Shown here in pieces: positions 40,561 through 48,762 of a stretch of DNA of 64,000 nucleotides. Source of the stretch: Sinomonas terrae. Lineage in GTDB: Bacteria > Actinomycetota > Actinomycetes > Actinomycetales > Micrococcaceae. Location: assembly GCF_022539255.1 (NCBI RefSeq), contig NZ_JAKZBV010000001.1, positions 868,001-932,000 of the forward strand. The letters run 5' to 3'. The position numbers and the translations under genes were made by a program. The first letter of the stretch is position 1, and each line of letters begins with the position of its first letter. The notes under the pieces are model-generated. The model had not been told where the DNA came from and did no database searches. It worked only from the letters and a program-made list of their open reading frames with translations.

Positions 40561-41919
40561 ATGGACATCACCTACCGCCTCGAGCAGAAGCGCAAGGTCC
40601 TCGGGGACTTCCCCGGTCCCAAGTCGCTCGAACTCGCCGCGCGGCGCGCCGCGAACGTCGCGAAGGGCGTGGCCTCCTCCGTCCCCGTCTACGTGGCCGA
40701 TGCCGACGGCGGCGTGATCCACGACGTCGACGGCAACTCCTTCATCGACCTCGGCTCGGGCATCGCGGTGACGACCGTCGGCGCATCGGATGCCGCCGTC
40801 GTCGGCGCCGTCAAGGAGCAGGTGGAGCACTTCACCCACACGTGCTTCATGGTCTCCCCCTACGAGGGCTATGTGGCCGTCGCCGAGAAGCTCAACCAGC
40901 TCACGCCGGGCGAGCACGAGAAGCGCACCGTGCTGTTCAACTCGGGCGCGGAGGCCGTCGAGAACGCCGTCAAGATCGCCCGCGTCGCCACCGGCCGCAA
41001 CGCCGTCGTCGCCTTCGACCACGCCTACCACGGCCGCACGAACCTCACGATGGGCCTCACGGCGAAGGCCATGCCGTACAAGACCGGCTTCGGGCCGTTC
41101 GCGGGCGAGATCTACCGCGCGCCGATGAGCTACCCGTTCCGCGAGGAGAACCCGCAGATCACGGGCAAGGAGGCCGCCGAGCGCGCCATCCTCATGATCC
41201 AGAAGCAGATCGGCGCCGACCAGGTCGCCGCGATCATCATCGAGCCGATCCAGGGCGAGGGCGGGTTCATCGTGCCCGCGGAGGGCTTCCTCCCGCGGAT
41301 TGCGGAGTTCGCGAAGGAGAACGGGATCGTCTTCATCGCGGACGAGGTCCAGTCCGGCTTCTGCCGTACCGGCGAGTGGTTTGCGGTTCAGCACGAGGGA
41401 GTCGTGCCGGACCTCATCACGACGGCGAAGGGCATCGCGGGCGGCATGCCCCTCTCCGCGGTGACGGGCCGCGCCGAGCTGCTCGACGCCGTGCACGGCG
41501 GCGGTCTGGGCGGTACCTACGGCGGCAACCCCGTGGCCTGCGCCGCCGCACTCGCGGCCATCGAGACGATGGATACCCAGGACCTCAGGGGCCGCGCGCA
41601 CGAGATCGAGACGACCGTGAAGCGCCGCCTGGGGGCACTCCGCGACGAGCTCGGAGACGGCATCATCGGCGACATCCGCGGCCGCGGGGCGATGCTCGCG
41701 ATCGAATTCGTGAAGAAGGGCAGCGCGGCGACGACCAAGCAGCCCGACGGCGAGGTGACGAAGAAGATCGCTGAGTACTGCCTCAAGGAGGGTGTCATCA
41801 TCCTGACGTGCGGCACGTACGGCAACGTGATCCGCCTGCTCCCGCCGCTCGTGATCAGCGACGAGCTCCTGGCTGACGGTCTCGACGTTCTCGAGGGCGC
41901 CATCCGGGCCAATTCCTGA
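40561..41919 (+). CDS. gabT: 4-Aminobutyrate-2-oxoglutarate transaminase
   Basis: This 452-residue class III aminotransferase converts GABA to succinate semialdehyde. The PLP-binding Lys290 is in ITTAKGIAGGMPL, and the acidic pocket motif IADEVQSGFCRTG is typical. VLFNSGAEAVENAVKIAR and AYHGRTNLTMGLTAK are GabT-like. It lies behind the aldehyde dehydrogenase with AAAGGA upstream of the ATG, and a hairpin ends the unit. Succinate-semialdehyde dehydrogenase is not present in the window. Confidence 0.93.
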   Translation: MDITYRLEQKRKVLGDFPGPKSLELAARRAANVAKGVASSVPVYVADADGGVIHDVDGNSFIDLGSGIAVTTVGASDAAVVGAVKEQVEHFTHTCFMVSPYEGYVAVAEKLNQLTPGEHEKRTVLFNSGAEAVENAVKIARVATGRNAVVAFDHAYHGRTNLTMGLTAKAMPYKTGFGPFAGEIYRAPMSYPFREENPQITGKEAAERAILMIQKQIGADQVAAIIIEPIQGEGGFIVPAEGFLPRIAEFAKENGIVFIADEVQSGFCRTGEWFAVQHEGVVPDLITTAKGIAGGMPLSAVTGRAELLDAVHGGGLGGTYGGNPVACAAALAAIETMDTQDLRGRAHEIETTVKRRLGALRDELGDGIIGDIRGRGAMLAIEFVKKGSAATTKQPDGEVTKKIAEYCLKEGVIILTCGTYGNVIRLLPPLVISDELLADGLDVLEGAIRANS

Positions 41920-41937
41920 CCGCAAGCTCCACCTACC

Positions 41938-41978
41938 CGCCGTCGCTGCGCGCGAGGACCACGCGCGCAGCGACGGCG
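41938..41978 (+). terminator. GC-rich palindrome after gabT
   Basis: Perfect 17-bp stem CGCCGTCGCTGCGCGCG with its complement and a 7-base loop, 19 bases after the gabT stop. It lacks a T-run. The outer end (CGCCGTC) resembles the ends of family A palindromes. Confidence 0.7.
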
Positions 41979-42037
41979 TCACATCGGCCTTCGTCCCTGT
42001 GACTCGGCCGTCATCTTCATGACATAGAGTCGGCTCC

Positions 42038-42922
42038 ATGCGGTATGTGGTCGGCTACCAGTCGGACGAACGAGGGGTGGATGCCCTCGCACTCGCTGTC
42101 GCAATTGCGAGGGCTCAGGGCGCCCAGCTCTACGTCATTCTCGTTCTCGGGGAAGACGCCCCCTACGTGCCAGCGGACCAGGAGACGAACCCTCAGGGGA
42201 GACGGGTCAACCCGGACGAACGGCAGGTTCGGACGGCACAGCGGACCGTCCTTGAACTGGTTCCCGAAGACGTCGAGGTCGAGTTCCACGTGCGTCAGGG
42301 GCGCTCGCCGGCGGCCGTCCTCATCGAGACCGCCATAGAGGTCGAAGCCGCGCTCATCGTCGTCGGCGCAGCCAGCAACGGCCTGCTCAAGCGCTACACG
42401 GTGGGCACCGTCGCGAACGCGCTCCTCCACGCCTCCCCGGTCCCGGTCGCCCTCGCGCCGAGGGGGTACAGGCGCAGCGATCCCATCGAACGGCTCACCG
42501 CGTTCATCGGCCAGCGGCCGGGCACGGATGCCGCGGTCGACGTCGCGCTCGTCGCCGCCGGGCGCCGCGACGTTCCCCTGCGGCTGGTCTCCCTCGTCCA
42601 GCTCGGCGAGCGGGGCGACCACGGCGAGGACATCGACGCCGCACGCCGGCATGCCAACGCGGTCCTCGCCGACGCCGTGCAACGCCTGCCCAGAGGCCAC
42701 GAGGCGCGTGTCGAGGTCGTCCACGGGCGCACGTTCGAGGAGGCCGTCGACAGCATCGACTGGCTCGCGGGCGAACTCGTGATCATCGGTTCGAGTCGGC
42801 TGGCCCAGAAGCGGCGTCTGTTCCTGGGCTCCATCGCCAACAAGGTCTTGCGGGTGCTCCCGGTGCCGCTCGTCGTCGTGCCCCTCGAGTACGAGCGGGC
42901 GGAGTCCCACCCGCTGGGGTAG
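42038..42922 (+). CDS. Universal stress protein with two Usp domains
   Basis: This 294-residue protein has two tandem Usp domains. The first has VVGAASNGLLKRYTVGTVANALL and the second IIGSSRLAQKRRLFLGSIANKVL, both near the ATP-binding G-x-x-G-x9-G pattern. Such proteins bind ATP and help survival under starvation or hypoxia. TAGAGT stands exactly 7 bases before the ATG (leaderless). Its neighbours are the GABA genes and an OsmC gene; there is no sign that it is part of an operon. Confidence 0.88.
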   Translation: MRYVVGYQSDERGVDALALAVAIARAQGAQLYVILVLGEDAPYVPADQETNPQGRRVNPDERQVRTAQRTVLELVPEDVEVEFHVRQGRSPAAVLIETAIEVEAALIVVGAASNGLLKRYTVGTVANALLHASPVPVALAPRGYRRSDPIERLTAFIGQRPGTDAAVDVALVAAGRRDVPLRLVSLVQLGERGDHGEDIDAARRHANAVLADAVQRLPRGHEARVEVVHGRTFEEAVDSIDWLAGELVIIGSSRLAQKRRLFLGSIANKVLRVLPVPLVVVPLEYERAESHPLG

Positions 42923-42956
42923 CGCTTTTGAAGGCGGGCCGCGTCATCATAGTTCC

Positions 42957-43394
42957 ATGGACTTCGCGGCCAGCATCGCCACGGCCGAAGCGGGCGGAGA
43001 CCGTGCGCCCGCGGAGACCTCTAGCCTTCTCATCCGACATCACAAGACAGGCGCCGCCCACGTCTCCATCAGTTTGCCGACTGGCGGCCACGTGCTCCAT
43101 CTGGCCGCGGCGACCTGCCTCTTCAACGACCTCCACACCGCCGCGGCCCAGCGCGGGCTGCGGCTCGGCCCCGTCGCCGTGCACGCCGACGGCGGTTTCG
43201 ACGACACCATGACGTCCTCGACCGGCATCCGCGTCACGGTCGAGATCAGCGGCGAGGCTGCCGCGGACGAACTCCGCACGCTCGTCCTCGAGACCTTCGA
43301 GGTCTCCACCGTCGCGTGCGTCCTCCGGCGCGGCACAAGCGTCGAGATCGCCGGGATCACCGCGCGGACGACGACGCCGAGCGGCTCCCCGTGA
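42957..43394 (+). CDS. OsmC-family peroxiredoxin-like protein
   Basis: This 145-residue OsmC/Ohr-fold protein has the conserved cysteine in AAATCLFNDLHTAAAQRG (Cys54). The second OsmC cysteine (about residue 121 in TVACVLRRG) may complete the redox pair. It would detoxify organic hydroperoxides or thiolate adducts. The last codons overlap the next gene (GTGA). There is no MarR-type OhrR gene close by. Annotation of exact substrate is not possible from sequence. Confidence 0.8.
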   Translation: MDFAASIATAEAGGDRAPAETSSLLIRHHKTGAAHVSISLPTGGHVLHLAAATCLFNDLHTAAAQRGLRLGPVAVHADGGFDDTMTSSTGIRVTVEISGEAAADELRTLVLETFEVSTVACVLRRGTSVEIAGITARTTTPSGSP

Positions 43395-44704
43395 GCGTCG
43401 ACCCCCGCGCGCTGCCCCCGCGCATCCTCGCCGAGGTTCCCGACGGCGACACCGCCGCGCCGGCGACACCCTCTACGCCGTCGCCGGTGTCGGCTCGTTC
43501 TCCGTCGTCGACGCCCTCCGCGCCGTCGCCCGCCGTCGTCGCCCAACTCCTCGCGACCGAGCACTGGAGCCTTCTCGCGACGCGAAGCGTGCTGTGGGGC
43601 GAGCTCATGAGCCGGATCACCATCCACCTCACGGTGTCCTCGGCCGCCTTGGTCGTGCTCGCGCTGGTCGCGCAGGCGACCGGGTTCGGGACCGGGTTCT
43701 GGGTCATGGCCATCGGGCTCGCGTCGGTCCTGCTTGTGCTCGGAACGCTCACGCTCCTGCGCGTGACGCTGGGAAGCCTCGAAGACCATCGACTCGTTGC
43801 GGGGATGAATCGACTTCGAGGTGCGTACGGTGTTCTCGCGCCCGAGGTGCTCGAGAGTTTCGTGACGGCCTCGAAGGATGATGCAGCCGGAATCGAGCTG
43901 ACGTACACCCTGGGGTCTCGCCGGCCGCTGTTCCTCCACGCGATTTCGAGCACCATCTTCTTCCTTGCGTGCTTCAACGCGATGGTGGCGGGCACGCTTG
44001 CCGCCCTCATCACGCACGCCGCGGGAGGTCCGATCGTTCTCGTCGCAGTCCTCGGCGGACTGACGGCGGCCGCCTATCTCGGCGCCCACACCTGGCTGAG
44101 CGGCGGCCTCTTCCGCCGCATCATCGGTTCGGCGTTCCGTTCCTGGATACACGGCCGTCCCCAAAAGACACGGCCGTTCCTCAAAGACATGGCCGTCCCT
44201 CGACGGCATGACCGCCCCGCGTGCCAGACGGTCATGCCGCTGAGGGACGGCGTTGTCCACATAGAGCAAATCGGCGCACCTTCGATGTCGCTCCGGCAAC
44301 GAGACTGGCCTCATGCCCTCCAACGACATCACGAACTGGCTCGCCTCTCGATGGCCCACCAGTCGGATCGCGTCATCGAACCAGCTGCGCCTCGCTGGAG
44401 TCGACCACCGGGTCCTCACAGCTGCGGTCCGGCAAGGCATCTTGGTGCGAGTGCGGCGGGGCGTCTACGTGCGGCGCGATCTCTGGCTGTCATTGTCCGT
44501 TTGGGAACGCGACCGGTTGCGGATCGAGGCACACCGCATCGCCACGGGAGGCACATCCGTCTACAGCCACGTTTCGGCGGCTCGGCTGCAGGGCTGTTCA
44601 ACCTGGGACAGCGACGAGCGCGTCCATGTCACCGTGCCCTACTCAGTGTCGAGGGCGAGCCACAGCCGGGACGTCATGCCCCACAGCCTCCGGCTGCCCG
44701 ATGA
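43391..44704 (+). CDS. Membrane protein whose frame runs on into a repeat element
   Basis: The reading frame is 437 codons, but only the first 250 residues look like a protein: a Ser/Pro/Thr-rich start, two helices (LVVLALVAQATGFG and MAIGLASVLLVLGTL), a soluble part with LVAGMNRLRGAYGVL, and two more helices near 195-245. After residue about 253 it reads through a family B repeat element and then 390 bases of the next gene in another frame, without stop. The natural stop appears to have been lost when the repeats grew. Function is unknown; it overlaps OsmC by 4 bases. The true end of the gene is uncertain. Confidence 0.6.
   Translation: MSVDPRALPPRILAEVPDGDTAAPATPSTPSPVSARSPSSTPSAPSPAVVAQLLATEHWSLLATRSVLWGELMSRITIHLTVSSAALVVLALVAQATGFGTGFWVMAIGLASVLLVLGTLTLLRVTLGSLEDHRLVAGMNRLRGAYGVLAPEVLESFVTASKDDAAGIELTYTLGSRRPLFLHAISSTIFFLACFNAMVAGTLAALITHAAGGPIVLVAVLGGLTAAAYLGAHTWLSGGLFRRIIGSAFRSWIHGRPQKTRPFLKDMAVPRRHDRPACQTVMPLRDGVVHIEQIGAPSMSLRQRDWPHALQRHHELARLSMAHQSDRVIEPAAPRWSRPPGPHSCGPARHLGASAAGRLRAARSLAVIVRLGTRPVADRGTPHRHGRHIRLQPRFGGSAAGLFNLGQRRARPCHRALLSVEGEPQPGRHAPQPPAAR
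44151..44251. repeat. Extragenic palindrome, family B copy 1, with expanded left arm
   Basis: Three 19-bp units of the type ACGGCCGTCCCCAAAAGAC lead into a near-perfect 23-bp inverted repeat (44192-44214 and 44229-44251), starting GCCGTCCCTC. The 14-base loop contains GCGTGCCAGA. Copy 2 at 45288 has the same loop. Confidence 0.85.
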
Positions 44705-45275
44705 AGATGTCGCCGAGATCCGTCTCAGCTCGGGCGTTGTCGCTCTGGCTACGACGTTAGAGCGGACCGTCTCCGACTGCGCGAGAATCAGCGAACTCGA
44801 GCGGGCCGCCGTCGTCGGCGACCACGCACTGCGGATCGGCGCGAGCCTCGACGGAATCCGGGCCGCCGCGGAACGCACGGGCGCAGTGCGCGGAAACCGC
44901 CGGATCGAGCGACTATTGCCGCTCCTCGATCCGCGTGCGGAGTCGCCGGGCGAGACGCGGACACGGCTGGCCCTCGCGGCTGCGGGCCTGCCTCCGCCGG
45001 AGCTCCAATTCGAGATCCCGACGGCCGAGGGACTCTTTCGGGCCGATTTCGCGTGGCCGGACGTGATGGTGATTCTCGAGTTCGACGGCGAGGCCAAGTA
45101 CTTCGACTACCGCCCCACTCAGACAGTCCTTCTCGAGGAACGCCGCCGCGAGAACGCTCTCGTCGTGGAAGGCTGGACGCTCGTCCGGGCCAGATGGGCT
45201 GAGCTGTCGGTTCCCGGCGCCATACCGGCCAAGGTTCTTGGCGCACTTGACCGCGCGCGGCGACGGGCTGGTTGA
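44313..45275 (+). CDS. AbiEi-like N-terminal domain with DUF559-like nuclease fold
   Basis: This 320-residue protein has an N-terminal winged-helix of the AbiEi type (SSNQLRLAGVDHRVLTAAVRQG, with GILVRVRRGVYV). The C-terminal part, FRADFAWPDVMVILEFDGEAKYFD followed by RENALVVEGWTLVRARW, resembles the PD-(D/E)XK-like DUF559/Vsr fold: the D, E and K positions can be aligned. No toxin (AbiEii) gene is adjacent. Proteins of this build are common in actinobacteria near mobile or unstable DNA. Function is not known. The start lies about 60 bases beyond a family B repeat. Confidence 0.75.
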   Translation: MPSNDITNWLASRWPTSRIASSNQLRLAGVDHRVLTAAVRQGILVRVRRGVYVRRDLWLSLSVWERDRLRIEAHRIATGGTSVYSHVSAARLQGCSTWDSDERVHVTVPYSVSRASHSRDVMPHSLRLPDEDVAEIRLSSGVVALATTLERTVSDCARISELERAAVVGDHALRIGASLDGIRAAAERTGAVRGNRRIERLLPLLDPRAESPGETRTRLALAAAGLPPPELQFEIPTAEGLFRADFAWPDVMVILEFDGEAKYFDYRPTQTVLLEERRRENALVVEGWTLVRARWAELSVPGAIPAKVLGALDRARRRAG

Positions 45276-45287
45276 GCTATCCGGTAC

Positions 45288-45414
45288 TCAACCGTCCCTC
45301 AGCCACATGAGCGTCCCTCAGCCACATGAGCGTCCCTCAGAGGCATAACCGTCGCGCGTGCCAGACGGCCAAGCCGCCGAGGGACGGCCATGCCGCCGAG
45401 GGACGGCCATGCTG
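45288..45414. repeat. Extragenic palindrome, family B copy 2, with arms expanded both sides
   Basis: Three 19-bp units of the left arm (AGCGTCCCTCAGCCACATG type) stand before the conserved loop CGCGTGCCAGACGG, and two 19-bp units of the right arm (CGAGGGACGGCCATGCCGC type) follow. The arms are imperfect compared with copy 1. Confidence 0.8.
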
Positions 45415-45486
45415 CCCGAGGGGCCCCGGAGTCGCCAGCCGGCTAAGCCGCCCGAGGGGCCCCGGAGTCGCCAGCCGGCTAAGCCG
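45415..45486. repeat. Two exact 36-bp tandem repeats
   Basis: The unit starts CCCGAGGGGCCCCGGAGTCG and ends CCGGCTAAGCCG. The second copy contains the stop codon of the rarD gene. Each unit has a CCAGCCGGCT palindrome-like core. Confidence 0.9.
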
Positions 45487-46489
45487 CCCGTGCCGTCGTC
45501 GTCCGAGCCAGCGCCGCCCGGGCCGAGCGGCGGCGCCGAGCAGCGACGAGCATGTCCACGGTGAGAAGCACAAGAGCGAGCCAGACGATCGCGAAGCCCG
45601 CCCAGCGTTCGAGGCCCATCCGCTCGCCGAAGATCGTAACCGCGATGACGAACTGGAGGAGAGGGGTCATGTACTGGAGCATGCCGATCGTCGTCATGGG
45701 GAGCCGCCGTGCGGAAGCGCCGAAGAACAGCAGGGGAGTGGCGGTGACGATGCCACTCGCCGCCAGGAGCCAGAAGTGGCCGGCCCCGTTGCCCAAGAGG
45801 GTGAGCGTTCCGGCCGAGCCGAGCCACGCAACAGCGACGAGGGCGAGCGGCGTGAGCACTACCGTCTCGACGGTGAGGCTAGTGACGGCGTCGACCGTTG
45901 CACCGACGCGGTTCTTGACGAGGCCGTAGAGGCCGAAGCTGAACGCGAGGATGAGGGCGATCCACGGTACGCGGCCGTAAGCGACCGCGAGGACGAGCAC
46001 GGCCACGAAACCGGTGCCGACGGCGGCCCACTGGAGGGGTCGCAGCCGCTCCTTGAGCACGATGACGCCCAGAAGCACGCTCACGAGCGGGTTGATGAAG
46101 TATCCGAGGGACGCCTCGATGGCCTGCCCGCTGAGCACGGCGTACGTGTAGGTGAGCCAGTTGATGGCGATGAGGATCGCGGCAATCGCGAGGACGCCGA
46201 ATCCGCGCCCCGAGCGGAAGACAGCGGCAAGCGATCCCCAGGCCCTCGTCACGGCGATGAGCACGAGGCACACGACGACCGAGAACAGCACTCGGTCGGA
46301 GACGATCTCGACGGGTCCCGCGGGAGCCAGCGTGACGAAGTACAGCGGCAGGAGGCCCCACAGGCCGTACGCTCCGATGCCGTACAGGAGGCCGGAAGTG
46401 GTCCGCCGGGCCTGGGCTGCGTCAGCCTGGACTGGGTCATCACCGGAGGGGTTCGTCGAGCTTACGTCGTTCTGGGCGGGCGGCTTCAC
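45479..46489 (-). CDS. rarD: RarD/EamA-family permease
   Basis: This 336-residue membrane protein of the drug/metabolite transporter superfamily has ten predicted helices in two EamA repeats. RarD landmarks are GLLYGIGAYGLWGLLPLYF, ASLGYFINPLVSVLLG and GMLQYMTPLLQF. The natural substrate is unknown; RarD is linked to chloramphenicol tolerance only in other organisms. GTG 46489 is preferred over the GTG 6 bases before it because TACGGT then lies exactly 7 bases upstream (leaderless). The stop codon lies in the 36-bp tandem repeat, so the C-terminus is repeat-derived. Confidence 0.87.
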   Translation of the reverse strand: MKPPAQNDVSSTNPSGDDPVQADAAQARRTTSGLLYGIGAYGLWGLLPLYFVTLAPAGPVEIVSDRVLFSVVVCLVLIAVTRAWGSLAAVFRSGRGFGVLAIAAILIAINWLTYTYAVLSGQAIEASLGYFINPLVSVLLGVIVLKERLRPLQWAAVGTGFVAVLVLAVAYGRVPWIALILAFSFGLYGLVKNRVGATVDAVTSLTVETVVLTPLALVAVAWLGSAGTLTLLGNGAGHFWLLAASGIVTATPLLFFGASARRLPMTTIGMLQYMTPLLQFVIAVTIFGERMGLERWAGFAIVWLALVLLTVDMLVAARRRRSARAALARTTTARAA

Positions 46490-46519
46490 GGTCACGACCG
46501 TACAACGGGATTGCTCCTG

Positions 46520-47269
46520 TCAGGTATTCCGGCGTCCCCAAACCCCGGCGGCGCACAGGCGGAGGGCGACGGCGGCCGCGATCGCGCCGACGGCGACGAG
46601 CGAGACAAGCACCACGAGCTGCACGATGGCGGCCTCCACGGGACTCGCCCCACCCAAGACCATGCCGACGAACGCGCCGGGGAGCGTCACGGTGCCCACG
46701 GTTCGTGTTTGGTCGAGGATGGGCAGGAGCCCTTCGCGAGCGGTGTACTGGGCGACGAGCAGCCGCGCGGGCCGCCATTCGAACCCGAGAGCCACTGCCG
46801 CTTCGACTTCCCCCCGCCGCACCTCGAGCTCGGCAAGGATGCGCCGCCCGGCGAGGCTCGTCGTCGTCATCGCTCCACCGACCTGCTGCCCGAGGAGGGC
46901 GATGAGCGCGAGCCCGTCGAACGGCAGCACCCCGGTCAGAAGCAGGATGAGGGCGGCGGGCAGCACACCCGCCGCGATGGGCACGGCGGCCCACCACCAC
47001 CGGTCGGGATCGACACGCCTTCCCGAGGTCGCGACGGCGACGGCGAACATCGCGAAGGCGAACAGCAGAGCGAGCCAGGGATTCCGGCCGAGCTGCGAGA
47101 CGAGGAGGGCGACGACGGCGAGTTGGCCGACGGCGCGCAGGCTCGCCGTGATGGGCGGGAGCCAGCCGCCGTCGAGCGCCCAGTGGTGCACGGCGGCGGC
47201 GAGGGCGGTAAGGAGGACGACGGCGACGACGACCCCGGGCCCGAGGCCTAGAAGCGTCGAACTCTGCAC
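46520..47269 (-). CDS. FetB-like ABC transporter permease
   Basis: This 249-residue membrane protein belongs to the UPF0014/FetB family. The signature segments GAMTTTSLAGRR, LLPILDQTRTVGTVTLPGAF and GMVLGGASPVEAAIVQL are present, with about seven helices. FetA-FetB in E. coli is an iron exporter for oxidative stress, but no FetA ATPase gene is adjacent, so the complete transporter is not shown. The start is uncertain: TTG 47299 is in frame further out, and GTG 47269 gives a shorter polar start. It is divergent from the second fpr gene. Confidence 0.75.
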   Translation of the reverse strand: MQSSTLLGLGPGVVVAVVLLTALAAAVHHWALDGGWLPPITASLRAVGQLAVVALLVSQLGRNPWLALLFAFAMFAVAVATSGRRVDPDRWWWAAVPIAAGVLPAALILLLTGVLPFDGLALIALLGQQVGGAMTTTSLAGRRILAELEVRRGEVEAAVALGFEWRPARLLVAQYTAREGLLPILDQTRTVGTVTLPGAFVGMVLGGASPVEAAIVQLVVLVSLVAVGAIAAAVALRLCAAGVWGRRNT

Positions 47270-47331
47270 CCGAACTACAATAAGAGGCTGCGCGCCCAAC
47301 CCGGTGCGCTTCCCGCCGGAAGGATGCTCCT

Positions 47332-48762
47332 GTGACCAACGTCCCTGTCCGTCCCCTGCGTGTGGCCGTGATCGGTGCCGGGCCTGCCGGGGTCTATGCG
47401 GCGGACATCCTGACGAAGTCGAGTGAGGTCAGGGATGCCGGGCTGGAGGTCAGCATCGACCTGTTCGACCAGTACCCGGCCCCGTACGGGCTCATCCGGT
47501 ACGGGGTGGCCCCGGACCACCCGCGGATCAAGGGGATCGTGAACGCGCTGCACAAGGTCCTGGACCGGGGGGACATCCGCTTCATCGGCAACGTCGCCTA
47601 CGGCCGGGACCTGACGTTGGGCGACTTCCGTCACCTCTACGACGCGGTGGTCTTCGCCACGGGGGCGGTCAAGGACGCCCGGCTGGAGATCCCGGGGGCG
47701 GACCTGGAGGGCTCCTTCGGCGGGGCGGACTTCGTCTCCTGGTACGACGGGCACCCGGACGTGCCGCGGGAGTGGCCGCTGGAGGCCCGGGAGGTCGCGG
47801 TGCTGGGCAACGGCAACGTGGCCCTGGACGTGGCGCGGATGCTCTCCAAGCATGCCGAGGACCTGCTGGTGACCGAGATCCCGGACAACGTCTACCAGGC
47901 GCTCCGGCGCAGCCCGGTCACGGACGTGCACGTGTTCGGGCGGCGGGGGCCGGCGCAGATCAAGTTCACCCCGCTGGAGCTGCGCGAGCTCTCCCACTCC
48001 CGGGACGTGGACATCGTCCTGTACCCGGAGGACTTCGAGTTCGACGAGGCCTCGGACGAGGCGATCAGGACCAACAACCAGGTCAAGACCATGGTCAACA
48101 CGCTGGCGAACTGGATCGCCGAGGAGAAGGACACGGGGGCCTCCCGGCGCCTGCACCTGCACTTCCTGCACAACCCGGTGCGGATCTACGACTCGCCCGA
48201 GGCCCCGGGGAGGGTCGCGGGGATCCGGTTCGAGCGGATGGAGCTGGACGGGACGGGCAACGTCCGCGGGACCGGGGAGTTCGTGGACTACCCGGTCCAG
48301 GCCGTGTACCGGGCGATCGGCTACCACGGCTCGGAGCTGGCCGAGCTGGAGTACGACGAGCACCGGGGCGTGATCCCCAACGACGGCGGGCGGGTCCTGG
48401 ACGCGGACGGGAACCCCGTCCCCGGGGTCTACACGACCGGATGGATCAAGCGCGGCCCCGTCGGCCTCATCGGCCACACGAAGGGCGACGCCCTCGAGAC
48501 GATCGGCTGCCTGCTCGAGGACCGCGACTCCCTCCCCCGCGCCGAGGACCCCGACGAGCACGCCATCATCGCCCTGCTCGAAGAGCGCGGCATCGAATAC
48601 ACCACCTGGGAGGGCTGGAACGAGCTCGACGCCCACGAACGCGCCCTCGGGGAGAAGTTCACCGCCGAATCCGCCGAACGCGGCACCCCCGTCCAACGCG
48701 AACGCGTCAAGGTCGTGCCGCGCGAGGAAATGGTGAGGATCTCGCGCAAGAACGTCGGCTAG
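47332..48762 (+). CDS. FprA-type ferredoxin/flavodoxin-NADP reductase, copy 2
   Basis: This 476-residue paralogue of the protein at 35843 has the same FAD site (VIGAGPAGVYAADIL), NADP site (LGNGNVALDVARML) and ending (ISRKNVG). It catalyses the same electron transfer but has no sulfur genes nearby. Up to about 48,430 leucine is almost always CTG and Arg often CGG; after that point CTC and CGC dominate, as in the rest of the window. The gene is thus likely a recombinant of a foreign 5' part and a local 3' part. GTG 47332 has GGAAGGA 7 bases upstream. It converges with, and overlaps, the next gene by 4 bases. Confidence 0.92.
   Translation: MTNVPVRPLRVAVIGAGPAGVYAADILTKSSEVRDAGLEVSIDLFDQYPAPYGLIRYGVAPDHPRIKGIVNALHKVLDRGDIRFIGNVAYGRDLTLGDFRHLYDAVVFATGAVKDARLEIPGADLEGSFGGADFVSWYDGHPDVPREWPLEAREVAVLGNGNVALDVARMLSKHAEDLLVTEIPDNVYQALRRSPVTDVHVFGRRGPAQIKFTPLELRELSHSRDVDIVLYPEDFEFDEASDEAIRTNNQVKTMVNTLANWIAEEKDTGASRRLHLHFLHNPVRIYDSPEAPGRVAGIRFERMELDGTGNVRGTGEFVDYPVQAVYRAIGYHGSELAELEYDEHRGVIPNDGGRVLDADGNPVPGVYTTGWIKRGPVGLIGHTKGDALETIGCLLEDRDSLPRAEDPDEHAIIALLEERGIEYTTWEGWNELDAHERALGEKFTAESAERGTPVQRERVKVVPREEMVRISRKNVG

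Noticed and set aside
45326..47251. 641-codon plus-strand open frame through the repeats, rarD and the FetB-like gene
   Set aside because: It is antisense to two clear membrane proteins, very rich in Asp/Glu/Arg/Gly and begins in tandem repeats.
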